Assembly (NCBI RefSeq): GCF_034190915.1
Contig: NW_026947488.1
Location: 7,016,501 to 7,080,500, forward strand
DNA length: 64,000 bases
Source: Cavia porcellus
Taxonomy: Eukaryota > Chordata > Mammalia > Rodentia > Caviidae
Reading direction: 5' to 3'
Below, one piece after another: positions 41,641 through 52,997 of this stretch. The notes under the pieces were generated by a model that ran no database searches, was not told the origin of the DNA, and was given only the letters and a program-made list of their open reading frames with translations. A program made the translations under genes and the position numbers. Position 1 is the stretch's first letter; every line of letters starts with the position of its first letter.

Positions 41641-44600
41641 AGCAGAGAGCCATGGCTCTGAAAATTAGAAGCGAGGCACAGTCTACCTTTTCTGAGTCAG
41701 AAGCCTGTCTGTTCGACACAGCATTTACTTTCCATCACTTGGAAATGGCGGCTCACACTTTCATGCTTTTTGTGGCTCAGCCAGACCCGCACCCTTCCCG
41801 GGGTGAAACTGAAGAACATGCTCAACCGTGCTTAGCCGCTCTTGCCAGCCTGGGGTGCAGCTGTGCACCCCAGAGCCGGCAGGGGGTGGACGGATGGGGG
41901 CGGCAGGGGGCGGGGCAGTTAGGAAGCCATGGAGCCCCCACCAAGAGCTGAGGCCCGGATCCCAGCCCGGAGGTGGACCTGCCAGGACAGGCCCAGAACT
42001 GCTCTGAAGGAAGCCACGCCTTCTTCCTCCTGGGCGGAGTCCCTTGGCCAGCACAGCGAGGGGAGAAGCAAAGGATTGTTCCTGGGCCTTGGCCTGGTTC
42101 CACTGCGGGGCAGACAAAGAGGACCAGGCTGCACCCCGACCCATCCAGAACCTCCTCCGGGTCCTGGCCCACATCCATCAGTGGCCAGGATGCTGCACTG
42201 CCGAGGCCCTGGGGTGAATCCTGCCCACCACGTCCCTGCTCAGACAGGGCCCCTTCTCTAGGATCTTGAAGTCTGAAGCCAGCAGCTCAGACAGAAAAGC
42301 AGCTGTCCGCCCAGGACAGGGGCATCCCGTGGCCACCTCTTCTTCGTGCCTGGCCCCTCAGCATTTGGACCACGGTCCAGGCCCAGCCTATTGGGAGCCC
42401 CACCAGCACCACGCCTGCCCCAGCAGGCTCCGATGTGATACCTCCAGGCAGCGCACGCCCGGGTTTCGCCCTGGGGACGTGTCTCTGCCTGCCACAGTGA
42501 TGCTGCGGGATTCTCCTCTGCAGGGGAGAGGAAGGGAGAGGCGCAGGCAGGCCCAGCACACAGCCCCCACCTCCAGCCCTCGATACCGTTCGAGGATATG
42601 AGGCCATGGGCGGCCACTGCTCAGAGGCCACAGTGGTCACCCACTCCCCTGAAAGGAACCAGGGTCTGGGCTCACCCTGTGTCTTGGCTGGCACGTGCCA
42701 GAGCACTCTGGCGTGAGTCACTGCCCTTGGGGTGCCCATCACGCTTCACCCTGAACAGGAGCTGCCATCCCTGCCAGGGGAGAGCGCCGGCCACAAGGCG
42801 ATGCCCGCTGACCACGTGGGAGTGGCTGGTTACACAGCCCCTCTCCCACACGGTCCCCAGGTCCCTCTGAGGGCCTCTGGGAGCCTCAGGGTGCCCTGTC
42901 CCCTGCAGCCACATCAGCCAGGTGCCTCAAGGACCCTCTTTCTCTCTCAGAGCCCCAAGGGGGAACCTCGGTTCTCCAGACCTTTGAGAGAGTGCCATTT
43001 TGTTCTAAGCTCCCCAGTTCATGATAAACCACCACAGTGTCGGGGAAGGCTGAGAGGACAGCACCCCACGTTTTCCTGGGAGCCAAGTGCCCTAGTTAGC
43101 GTGGAGGGGAGGTCAGCAAGTCTGGAACTAGGGACAACTCAGCCACCACTGTCCATTGGCATTGCCGTCAGCACCGTGGCCACCACTTCTGCCACGATGG
43201 CCACCGTCACTGCCGTCACCAGTATCATCCCAGGACGACACAAGGTGGCTTTCATGGCTGCATTTTCCAGACCAGGGAACAGACCACTGAGAGGTGAAGT
43301 GACCTTTCCCAGCAGTTCTGAGCGTCCCCAGCCTGGGTTCCCGGCTCAGGGCTCTCCGGCGGATCCTGTACCCGGCTGGGGCTCTACCCTGCGCCTGGGG
43401 GTGCGTTTCTCTAGGCACCGCTGTGCAGGGCCACCGGGGTGAGTAGGGGGGTGCAAAACACGTGGCACCCAAGTGATACAGCCGCCACTGTCCTCTTCCT
43501 GCCCCTGCTGCCAGGGGGAAGGAAGAGTCTCCTTCATCTCCTTTCCAGCCAAGGCCCTGGGGCCTCCCGCATGTGCGTGCCGGGAGCTGGGGAGCCTGCT
43601 GGGAAACCAAGTCACTTTCAACTGTCTGCCTTATTCAGCAACAGTGGCCCTGCTGTCCCTCCGAGACTGACCTGTCCTGGACCCCCAAGACAGGACTGGC
43701 GACACAATTTACAAAATAAAAATGTTAAAACAAAACAACAAAACCAAACCACTGAGCATCTCGAAACCCTGACACGGACAGAGCATTAACCCAAGGCAGG
43801 GCCTTCGCAAGCATGGGCTGCTGTGTGACCGTCCAGGTCACATGTCCGTGAAGGAAGCAGGCCTTCCCCACAGACCTCGCTGGCCTGCAGAGCCACCTAC
43901 CCAGGGCCCTGCGCTGCTCCTGGATGTGCACTTTCCACAGCAGGGATCCCTGTGCTGCCCAGAGCCCCAGCACTGGGTGCAGGTCAGAGGGGCTCCTAGC
44001 TGGGGAGTGCCCAGAAGGAGGCACCACAGGCCAAGGCCGGCCTTCCTGCCCCTGAGCCTCACACTGCAGCCTGCCTGGCCCTGCGTTCAGCTGTGTCTGA
44101 TGAGCCAGCTCTGTGCTGGGCAGGAATGGGGAGCAAACGCCCCTCTGTCCTGACCAGGGCTGCAGTGTGCATCCTGTGACCCAGAAACAGGTGCTGCTGC
44201 TTCTGCCGCGGGTACCTGGAGCCTGATGGTCAACTGAGTGAATAAGAAACCTTGAAAGAGGGGAGACGTCAGGCACAGCTCCAGGCTGCAGCACTGCAGG
44301 ACGAGCAGTGGAGGGCTGGGGCGGGGGGACGTTCACAGGACTGCTAGGTCCTGGTTCCCCTGTTCCTTCCTTCTCAGGCAGTATGCGAAGGGATGTGTGA
44401 GCCGTCCGACTTTATCTGCAGCAGCAGGAGGCAGGTGGATTTGTCCTGTGCCCTGTACAGTACTTTGGCAACCTCCAGGCTAAGCGATCTCAATGCGTTA
44501 CGTCATTGAACAACTCCCCAGTGTGTACCCCCAGATCCCTCACTAGCTAACACCCTTCCTCCACATCGACTTATATATTGATGGTTTTATTGCCTGCTTT

Positions 44601-44660
44601 TTCCTCAGACAAATCCCATGAGCCATAGGCTAGGAGTTTGTCTTCTCACCACAGATCCAG
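41641..44660. other. Unique GC-rich stretch, no gene supported
   Basis: Many long overlapping frames (up to 236 codons, 42,732-43,442) occur on both strands, as expected at this GC content, and none shows a domain. A MIR-like core lies at 43,268-43,318 ('ccagaccagggaacagaccactgagagg'). Confidence 0.35.
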
Positions 44661-44689
44661 CCCTTGGAAAAACAAGCGCTGGATGAAGT

Positions 44690-44800
44690 ATTTGTTACAC
44701 AGAGCAAGTACCTCACTGCTGTCTTGCAGATAAAGAAACAGGTTCGGAGAGATCGCTTGTTCAAGATCACAGAGCTAGAAGACTACGACCTGGTCCTTCA
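44690..44800 (+). mobile_element. MIR SINE core
   Basis: 'gtcttgcagataaagaaacagg' and 'tcaagatcacagagctagaag' are the MIR core. The 115-codon frame across it is not a gene. Confidence 0.65.
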
Positions 44801-46555
44801 GAGGTTGCACGCAGGGAACTTATTGCAAAACCTAAAGCTTGCAAAGGTAACTGTGTACGGAGGCCGATCAGGTCATGAGGAGGAGGAGGAGGCGAAGTGG
44901 CCAGTAGAGGACGGGTCTAAAGGCCACAGGTCCTCGGCTCCAGTCTACGGAGGCCGGGCGCCACCGTGGGACCAGCATGCCCACACCTTCTGGCTTCCCA
45001 GAAGTTCCTGAGCTGCCAGAGGGACTGAAGGGAAGTCATGAAATTTACAAATGGACCATTATGGGGCCATTGGCTCCAACCCTCCTCCTACAACCTGTTA
45101 CAGAGGCATCAGAAGCGGTAAGACGCTGCTCATGGAAAATACGTTTCCTTTTTTAATCATAAACATTCCCCTGAGAAACCAGATCGAATCCCCTGAAGGC
45201 ATGGGGATCCCTGAACACGGCTTGAAATAAATTGAACTGGGATTTTGGCTTAGAAAACCCTGAAATTGTGACGAAGGGCCGCACTGGTGCCCATGATACC
45301 CCAACCCCAGCCTGGCCCTCCCCAGCCAAAGTCCACAGAAGCCAGATCCCTGCAGTGACTGCTCCGTAAGGCCAGGGTGGGGGACTGGTTGTCCAGGGCC
45401 CCTTCAGGGTTGTAGGACTGCAACAGAAGTGCTACATAATTATGTGTTCCAAATGCTCCTAATTACAGGGAAGAGCACCTATTACCTGAGGGTCTGGGTG
45501 AGTGGGCTGGAACAGACTCGAAAATGTCCCATGTCCTAATTTAAAAAAAAAAAAACTATGAAGAAGGTTGTCACTGTGCTGCATGATACAGTGACACTTA
45601 TCTTAAAAGAATTTCTGGCCAGCTCTGAAAGTCAGGTCGTGCTCACACTGTGATTTCATTTATTCCTGTACACACTATGTGCCCTAGATATAATCACTAC
45701 CACTCACCCCAGATGTGAAGCAGGTTCAAAATCGTGCAGATTTCCAAGCGGAGAAGCAAAGCCAAAAGCCAGGCTTCAGGCTTGTTCTCTGGGGCAATAC
45801 AGCTCAGGCCCACACCTGCATCGCCTACCTCGTACCCACCACTCTGTGGTTCAGGGGTACGCCCTTCTCGAGGTGGCCTGGGGACAGTTTTTTGAAAGTC
45901 CTCGAGGTGGGTCCTGTCCTGTCATTCTAGGTCCAGGCATATAGCTGAGATGGTCTCACAAGTGGACGATCTCCATCTCACCATCATGCCCAATGACAAG
46001 CTGATGTCCCAGGGGTGATAGCAGCCCTCTTGGCTACCACATGGGCCACCCTCTGCCCCAACTCTCCTCCCCCATCAGCCTGTGAACCCCAGCTGGTGAA
46101 GGAGAACTCACCACGTCTCTCTCCTCCCCTCAACCTGACCTGTGAACCTCAAAGCCAACCCAATGCCATGACCAGGTGCTAGCCCTACACGGAAATACTG
46201 TTTCCTCCACCAGAGCGCCTACTAGTGGACGCCTTGGAGATGCACGTGATCTGGCCACAGTGGGTCTCCAGAGAGACCCAGGCTTGGGGACCAGCATTAA
46301 ACCTGCTGGGTGATGTGTGGTGGAGGCAGAATCAGTGGTCAATGCCGCAGGTCCACAGGACACCAGGAAGCCCTGGTTGCAGAAAACTGTGTGACCAGGG
46401 ACACAGATCTGGACCCCAAAGGCACCTGTTTGAAGGAAAGGACAGCGGGCGTCTACTCTAACACCCCCGGAGTGCTCGGCAGCCAGGCCTCAGCACCTTT
46501 CTGCTTGGAGAACACACTGGACTGGTTCATTGCCATGCGCCTCGTTGGCTCACCC
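44801..46555. other. Unique sequence; small AT-rich block at 45425-45490
   Basis: 'gctacataattatgtgttcc' and 'gctcctaattacaggg' form a homeobox-motif-rich patch that might be conserved. An A12 run lies at 45,542. Nothing coding was seen. Confidence 0.3.
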
Positions 46556-46559
46556 AAGC

Positions 46560-46885
46560 CGGCGGGCACCTATTGAGATTTTACTGGGTGCTCAGCACTG
46601 CTGTAGATACCGGGGATGTCATGGAGAACAGGAAGAATATTTATAGAATTAGAATAGCAAGGCATTGTGGTTAACAGCGTAATAACACTCACGAAGACTC
46701 CCTGAGTACTGAGATCAGTTTTGAGTTATTTAGTCTTTGTCCTTGCTTGGTGCTCCCACCATCCGCGGTTTGTAGATGAGAGCTCAGATGAGTAAGGTGC
46801 TGAGACCCAGATGACAAATGGCAAAGCCAGGCAGCCAAGCTTGGAGGGTCTGACTCCAAACCCCACCAACCATTACCACTGCGAC
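46560..46885. mobile_element. MIR/L2 fragments
   Basis: 'tactgggtgctcagcactgctgtag' then 'gtcatggagaacagg' (L2-like) and 'tttgtagatgagagctcag', 'gctgagacccagatgac', 'ggcaaagccaggcagcc' (MIR-like). Confidence 0.5.
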
Positions 46886-47074
46886 TAAGAGTGGTGGTCC
46901 GAGGCGCTTTGGCTTCATGTATGGGACACCGTGTCAACCTCTGGGTAGCCACAACCCACCAGGGTCCGTGAGGCCAGAGGAGTCACAGACCTAAGGGATT
47001 TGCCCAAATTCCCAGAGACAAAAGACTGAAACCCCAGTTTTTACGACCCATGCCCTCTGCTATCTAAGCCTGTG

Positions 47075-47300
47075 CCCAGTGCTCCCAGGATATAATTTTG
47101 GTTACGTGGAATGTTTAAACAGATCCAATGAATATTTAAACAATCCATCCATATTAAATTTTGGGCGGTTGCCCCTCAATTATTGCATCTCATCTCAGAA
47201 ACTGATATTTTCTTATTTGCTTGCCCGGAGGGCTGCTAAAATGAAGATCAACACGGCTCAGAGAGCAAATATCAATTTTCACTTTTGGAAAACAACCTGA
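47075..47300. other. AT-rich candidate conserved non-coding element
   Basis: Repeat-free and low in CpG decay, with 'gaatgtttaaacagatcc', 'gaatatttaaac' (forkhead-like), 'catattaaattttggg' and 'caattattgcatctc' (homeobox/POU-like) in tight succession. It lies between GC-rich flanks. Function is inferred only from composition. Confidence 0.35.
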
Positions 47301-47534
47301 CATTGCCCGCAGGAGAAGGCGGTGCCTTTTGCTCTGAACTGGAAAGAGGAAGAGAAAGGGAAGAGAAAGTTCTTTGTAAGTGACTGCACTGCTGCCTCAA
47401 CAAAGCGTCTCTTTCTCCCTCGGGCCCCAGGAGCCCTGCAGCTGGGCAGGCCGCATTCCTCCCTGGGCTCCTCTTAGCCGACTGCCCAAGCCAGGGTGAA
47501 GGTGCGGGAGTCCCCCTGGGGAGCGCATTTCCCC

Positions 47535-47912
47535 CTGTGTTTCAATGTCCCCCCGGAGCTTTATGCAGTCATAGGTGGGGCTTTTCAGAGGTGGCTGGAT
47601 CTGGAGTGTGACTGACTCATGATGCAGTGCTGGGCTCAAGCGCACTAGAATTAAGGGCGTGAGTGCTACCTGTTCTCGGCAGCCTGGGTAAACAAGACAT
47701 AGAGCTGTGGTCGCCCCTTGTCGCTTTGCTACCTTCTGAAACCCATCACGAACAGTTTCTCCTCTGTGATCCCCCTCTGCCATGACAACTTGCCTTGGAA
47801 ACAGCCCATGATGGACCAAAACCTCTACAAATTGTCAGCTAAATAAACCTTTCTTCTTTTAACTCTGGGTGTCAGGTGTTTTGCCTCCACAAGAAGAGTA
47901 CCCCAGACCATC
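47535..47912 (+). mobile_element. MaLR-type solo LTR
   Basis: 'tgtgtttcaatgtccccccgg', 'gcagtcataggtggggcttttcagaggtggc', 'aaacctctacaaattgtcagc', 'aaataaacctttcttc' (polyadenylation signal) and 'gtgtcaggtgttttgcctcc'. It belongs with the copies at 843 and 16,049. Confidence 0.8.
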
Positions 47913-48179
47913 TGCCATTCCTTTCCTGCCAGGCACAAGTCGTCACCTGTGGCTCTGCCCTCTGCCAGGCCAGATGACTATCCCTGTGCCACTGAGTAGG
48001 GGCCTTGGGTCACCAGGCTGGGGAGACCACTGGATGTAGCCTCAGAGGACAGAGCTGGCTGTGGTGGCATCTTCTGCTGGCCCAGAGACTCTTAGAATGA
48101 CAGGTACAGGCAGCTCCTTCCTGCAGGGCTGCCTTCCCAGCCACCCCTTCCCTGCGTTCTGTGGCCATCTCAGCCGGTC

Positions 48180-48380
48180 TTTCCCCATATTATGTGATAG
48201 CCGCTTCTTTCCTTTTATGCAGGGCTCTGCTTCTGTGTCACCTCCTCGGAGAGCCCTCTCTGACTGCCACTGTAGCTCCTCCAAGCCCTCTCCACCACTT
48301 CACCTGCCTCTTTGTGCTTCCAGCTCTCATCTCCCGGTGCAATTCTCTGGACTCTTTCAGGTCTGCTTCTTCCCTGTGAG
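48180..48380 (-). mobile_element. LINE2 3'-end fragment
   Basis: 'ttctgtgtcacctcctcggagagccctctctgactgcc' is the reversed L2 end ('tgtcacctcctcagagaggcc'). The 142-codon frame over it is not a gene. Confidence 0.6.
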
Positions 48381-48719
48381 TCAGGATGAGACAAGACTCT
48401 CACAAAGGATCTTGGGCCTGATAGCGGTTAGTATTCACTGCTCCCCTCTCATCTGTACACCAAGAAGGTGGGAGACTCCAGCTGGCTGAGAAAATCTGGA
48501 GAGTGGGAAATCAAAAAGAATAAGTCCCCCTCTCCCAGAGCTGGAAATGGCCCTAATAGCCAAGCCCAACCCCAATACCACCTGGAAAGCGGCAGGGCAG
48601 GCTGTTTCAAGCCCCCACCCTCCAAAACTTGAATCAATGAACTTTCTCAAATCCCAGATCTGAAGGGGACCCGTGGATAGCAGTTACTGCAGAGTTTAGG
48701 AGGAAAGGGCACACAGCTT

Positions 48720-48785
48720 GCAAAGTGTGTGCCCTGGGTGAGTCACCTCACCTCTGCCTCAGTTTCCTGCTACCACAGGACCACT
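48720..48785 (-). mobile_element. MIR fragment
   Basis: 'ccctgggtgagtcacctcacctctgcctcagtttcc' is the reversed MIR core. Confidence 0.65.
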
Positions 48786-49430
48786 AGGAGGGGTGCAGGG
48801 GATAGTACCGTAGGGCAGACTGCTCAGCACCCTGTGTGGAGTTATTAAAGTTTTGGCCTCTACCCAATCGGGACGAGGCACTGGGCAGGCACGGTCCAAT
48901 CGGCATCGAGCTTGGGTCTTTGTCCTCTCTGCCTCTGGCTTGGTCGCCCTTCAGAGGCCTCCCGTGAGAAGGCCTGAGTCTAATTTGTTTAGAGCTATTG
49001 GAGTATGATTTGCTGCTGGGGTTGGGATCTGGGTTTCTATTTCTTATGATTTTCCTCCTTTCTCCTCTCCACTCCCCTTCCTCTCCCCCCCTCCTCTTCC
49101 ATCCCTTTATTTTCTCAGAAAAGAGAATTCATGTTTTGCCAAGGAGAAAACAAAACACCGTCTGTCCTCCTCAGTAGCAGTTGGGGCTTCCGAGTCTGCG
49201 AGGAGGGGCGTGGGCTGGGAATGTGGCATAAACCTGGCCAGGGATGCGAGCTGGGCGGGGAGGGACATAGGTGGAGGGCACAGGCCCGGAGCCATGCCCA
49301 GGAAGCAGGGCGACCCGGGCAGGTCCATGGCTGTCCCTCCAAGACTGAGGACTCTGCCCACCTCGGAGAGCTGCATACAGCAACAGGGCAGCTGTGCAAA
49401 CTCGCCTTAGCGGGATTCGCCACGTGTCTT
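48786..49430. other. Mostly unique sequence with an LTR-like scrap at 48840-48990
   Basis: 'cctctacccaatcggg' and 'cacggtccaatcggcatcgagc' resemble the CCAAT-rich segment near 49,530. The rest is unassigned. Confidence 0.3.
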
Positions 49431-49665
49431 AGCCAACGAAGGTGCAGCCTGCCTGCCTTCCACGATGATTGGTTCAGGTTACTCAGACCTGAGCCAATCA
49501 GCATGAGGTGTTCCCTGGGTCATCGGCATTGGTCAAACACGGTCCAATCAGCACGAAGCTGGAGGTTTTTTTCCCTGATTGAAAAACTTCTGTGTCTTTT
49601 TGCTTTGTCCGCTGCAGTATGTGTGTAGTGAGAATAAAGAAGCAGAACTCAGACCTGACTCTTTC
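49431..49665. mobile_element. CCAAT-rich old LTR-like remnant
   Basis: Arms TGATTGGTTCAGGT (49,466-49,479) and ACCTGAGCCAATCA (49,487-49,500) match in 13 of 14 positions with a 7-base spacer. Two further CCAAT/ATTGG cores follow ('cattggtcaaac', 'ggtccaatcagc'), then 'gagaataaagaagc'. Likely an old LTR promoter region; family unknown. Confidence 0.4.
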
Positions 49666-50265
49666 TGGTCATAAAGCCCAGATGCACCCAGCCACACTGC
49701 CCATGACCACCTACCGCGCAGGTCACATAGAAGCTCAGGGGACACCAGCAAACAAAACAAAAAACAAAAAACACCCCAACGTAACTGCAGCATTGAGGAT
49801 TTCAAAACCAAAATAAGGAAAACAGTTGAAAGCAATTAGAAGCTTTTACAACGTTCCTTAAAGATACATCAAGGAGGAATATTCCCAGGACAATGAACAC
49901 AATGCTCTAACATCCTCTGTCTCTGAATGTCTCATTTTTCTCTCTTAGGATTTTCCTTGGAAAGGAGAAGCCTTTCCACATTGCACAGAGCAGCTCAAGC
50001 CTCTTCATGGAGAGTCTGGGAAAAGATGAGAGCAACACACAGAGACAGAGTGATCGGGCCCGGGAACAAGACAGTCCTGGAGATCTTCACCCTGGACTGT
50101 TATCATAATGCTGACCAGTAAACTACCATTTTGTTTAACCAGGTCGAGGTGGGTTTTAGCCACGAATCGAGAAAGAGGAGAGAGCTGTGATGAGCATTTG
50201 CCTGCTGCACACAAGGCTCAGGACCCAAGTTCCAGCACTGAAGGAGAGGAGAACTTAGTACAGAG
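49666..50265. other. Unique sequence, no gene seen
   Basis: Contains a short (CAAAAA)n patch near 49,755. No recognisable element. Confidence 0.3.
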
Positions 50266-50269
50266 CATT

Positions 50270-50460
50270 AGGGCTTTTGTTAGTCACTTACAGTATAAAT
50301 AGATCGTACTCCTAACACATAGAAATAATAAACATTTGGGAAGATGGGAATGGTAATTGCTGTGATTTGGTGGTTACACTTGTATACATGAATTTATGGG
50401 GTACTGTACCCCATAAATATGTATAACTGTGTGTCAGTGTAAATCTTTTTAAAGGTCATG
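50270..50460 (+). mobile_element. Probable L1 3' UTR remnant with a 27-bp palindrome
   Basis: 'gtgatttggtggttacacttgtatacatg' and 'ccataaatatgtataactgtg' resemble an L1 3' UTR ending. Within it 50,392-50,418 has 13-bp perfect arms around one base. Confidence 0.4.
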
Positions 50461-50739
50461 AATTTCATCTGTTTACATGTTGCTTTTTGTCGTCACGTGT
50501 AAAATGTAATTCAAACATATTTAAAGACAGAAACTTTCTCTACTTTGAAAAGACTGGCTCTGGGCTCTTTCCTGGAAGCCTAAGGATTGATATATTCAGA
50601 AACAGGACTGATTCACCCAAGCGCCAAGCCCTATGACCTCTCTGGCCTCAGTCTCTCCATCTGCAGCAGAAGGCACAATCCCAAGGGGAGCTGGGTGCAA
50701 CCGGAGGCCCAGGAAAACTCCTGGATCGAAATTAATTAA

Positions 50740-50885
50740 AGCGTGGAGCAAGCCGCAGATGAAAGGCACTTGTAGAACTCCTTAACAATTCTAATAAAGA
50801 ATTTCCCCTTCAATTACAGGGTAATTTTCTTCTCACGCATTTGCAGTTTCCTGGGCCACTTTCCATGTGGCTGGACCAGTCTTTC
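50740..50885. other. AT-rich candidate conserved non-coding element
   Basis: 'cgaaattaattaaagcg', 'ccttaacaattctaataaag', 'cttcaattacagggtaatttt' carry several homeobox-type TAAT cores in about 110 bp, flanked by unique sequence. Confidence 0.35.
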
Positions 50886-51082
50886 TGGAATCCCTACATT
50901 TTTTTTTCTAAGAGACAGGGAAGGCAGTGGAGACCAAAAGAAAAGAAGACAGCAGGTCCGTTTTAGAAATGGCTGTTTCATGGGATCAGAGAGGGGAAGC
51001 TAATGAGCTTCCTGCAGGGTCTCTTCCTGCAGTGTCCTCATTTCTGTGTTGCTACCTCCCCTCCCTTCCTTCTTGCACAACA

Positions 51083-51083
51083 C

Positions 51084-51117
<34 letters not shown>

Positions 51118-51140
51118 CACACACGCATGCATGCATGCAC
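51083..51140 (+). repeat. (CA)n/(TGCA)n microsatellite
   Basis: (CA)n with TCAC variants, then CATG repeats ('gcatgcatgcatgc'). Confidence 0.95.
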
Positions 51141-51216
51141 CCACCCTGACCACTTCTGGACACCCCCAACTTTCCCACCTTCATCCCTGTCTCCTCTGTC
51201 CCTGCAGTGTCCCCCC

Positions 51217-51253
51217 TGTGCGCACGCGCGCGCGCACACACACACACACACAA
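51217..51253 (+). repeat. Alternating GC/CA purine-pyrimidine tract
   Basis: A (GC)n core runs into (AC)n, about 36 bases of uninterrupted purine-pyrimidine alternation, the classic Z-DNA-forming pattern. Confidence 0.9.
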
Positions 51254-52020
51254 AGTAGATGACAGCTGGCCTGTCCTTCGCCCTGCCCCAGCCAGCCCCG
51301 AACTGACTTAGCTTCCCATTGTCCATCCTCCACAGCCCGAGCTACTCAGCACGGAATTCCCAAAGCACTTCCCTGTCTCTGCCTTCCCTTCTTCTGTGCC
51401 CTGAGCCCCGAGGAGGCAGCTTGCTGCTGCATCTCCAGGGTTTGGCACAGGACCAGCGTGGACAGAGGGTCTAGTACGGGGTGGGCAGGTCTCCTCTCAG
51501 ACCACTGGGTCAGCACTCGGGCTTCACTGGCTGAGTGTTACCGCAGCTTCCTATCCCCCCATCATTTTGTTCAAGGACTGTGAGGCTGCTGGCCAGATTC
51601 GACCTATGAGATTCAGTTCGATGACCCACCAGGTCCCCTGTGGGCTTAGGGATGTGACAAAGCCTGCTGTCGCACCTTTACTGTCTTTTTCTGCAGGAAC
51701 AGAACCACCATCTTCAGAGGAGTGCTTTTCTCCTGGAAGAAGGACCCCGTTTCCAGACTGCACTGCAGCTTGGCATGGCCATGTGGCCCTGTTTGTCCAG
51801 TGAGGTGCAAATCAAAGCTTCCTCGTGAGGCGGCAACCACTTGACATTTTTCCAGTTTTATTCTTTTCCTTTTCTCCTTCCTGGTGCCTGGAATTGGCAC
51901 GCAATGGCTGGAGCTTCAGAAGCTTTCCTGATCCATGGTATCTTTAGGAATGGAAGGCTTGCATGACAGAGCAAATATACAGAACCAGTGATTCCACGGA
52001 GCGCCACCCACACCAGGCCT
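51254..52020. other. Unique sequence with an L2-like trace
   Basis: The interval 51,355-51,460 ('gtctctgccttcccttc', 'tctccagggtttggcacagg') resembles an L2 end. No gene is supported. Confidence 0.3.
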
Positions 52021-52032
52021 GGCCAGCGGACT

Positions 52033-52915
52033 GTTTTTTTCCAATAGAGATCTTTTTATTGCATATTAAAATATTGCAAATTGGTCTTACAATCCAGGAG
52101 CTTGTTTCTGTGGCTGGGTAACTCTCGGATCTTATTCATCAGGCTGCAGAACTGTTCCCTTTTCAGAAACATAGACCCCATCCAAAAACTGTCCAATCTC
52201 CTCGTTTTTGTCTGTGATGGTTTGCTGAATCAATGCAGCTGAATTTAAAGCAACCTTGGTGTCATTTCCTACATAGATGAGTTCATCTTTCTGGGCCTGA
52301 GACACCAACTGAGCAAGTACCTGCCCTCATACAAACCCGGCAGAGGTATTTTTTAACCTAAGAAATTCTGGATTTCGACCAGAGACCCATTCTTCTGAAT
52401 AACAACAGTGCTGGGGAAGTGAGCATGTGCAGACCACACCTTATAATGGAAGACCATGACCCGTTTCATACGTTTTTAATTATTTATTTTGGCCTTTTTC
52501 AGACTATGCAGCTCAGGCTGGCCTTAAACTCACTTTGTAGCCCAGGCTGGCCTCAAATTCACAGCCGCACTCACCTGCCTGCCACAGCTTCCGGAGTGCT
52601 GGGATTATAGGCTTGCACCACCATGCCTGGCCTCCTGACCATGTTCTGTACGTGACTACAGATTGTACAAACAGCAGCCCGTTCCTTTCTGCCTCCCCAC
52701 CGTTTGTCAACCTGAGCCTACCTTTTTTCTTTCCAAGGAGGCTGAGGGCCGAGTTCTGCCTTGGTTTGGCTGAGGTCTCTCCGCGGGGATCCCCTAGGGC
52801 CCTTCGAGGTAACTCTGCATGCCTTCTGAGCCGGGTTGACTTTTTCTGGAACCCTGACAGTCTGACTGCGAGAATGGTCTTCATTCTCCCAGGAGATGCA
52901 GCAAAGAGCCCTGCT
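52033..52915 (-). pseudogene. RPL9P: RPL9 processed pseudogene, full length, split by a B1
   Basis: RPL9 is a cytosolic 60S ribosomal protein. On the minus strand this copy carries the short 5' UTR ('ctgcatctcctgggagaatg'), the start (ATG at complement 52,882-52,884, MKTIL...), 'LSLLGKKK' in the middle, and, after a SINE, readable pieces 'AHFP', 'GSLVEI', 'AQKDELI', 'AALIQQ', 'FLDG' and 'YVSEKGTV', then TAA at complement 52,132-52,134. There are no introns, an AATAAA (complement 52,055-52,060) and an A-run (52,034-52,040) follow, and several frames and stops are broken, all typical of L1-mediated retrocopies. It is not expected to make protein. Target repeats are not obvious. The assignment is from recognition of the protein and mRNA, not a search. 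Confidence 0.88.
52470..52650 (-). mobile_element. B1 SINE with internal duplication, inserted in the RPL9 pseudogene
   Basis: Two reversed tandem blocks ('caggctggccttaaactcac', 'caggctggcctcaaattcac'), 'ggagtgctgggattatagg' and 'gcaccaccatgcctggcc'. A diverged target repeat (acgtacagaacatggtca versus acgtatgaaacgggtcat) brackets it. Confidence 0.88.
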
Positions 52916-52983
52916 GATTCTGAAAGCATTGAGAGAAGTAAAAGGTTTCTCCTGTTCTGTGATTCAGGGGCTTTTCACTGTCA

Positions 52984-52997
52984 CCCCCCCCCCCCCG
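52984..52997 (+). repeat. C14 homopolymer
   Basis: Uninterrupted C run followed by 'gatatggggtggggg'. Confidence 0.85.

Noticed and set aside
42732..43442. 236-codon open frame on the plus strand
   Set aside because: High GC content, overlapping long frames on both strands, no domain, no splice or promoter signals.
44664..45011. 115-codon open frame on the plus strand
   Set aside because: Most of its convincing part is a MIR core.
48061..48489. 142-codon open frame
   Set aside because: Overlaps an L2 3'-end fragment.
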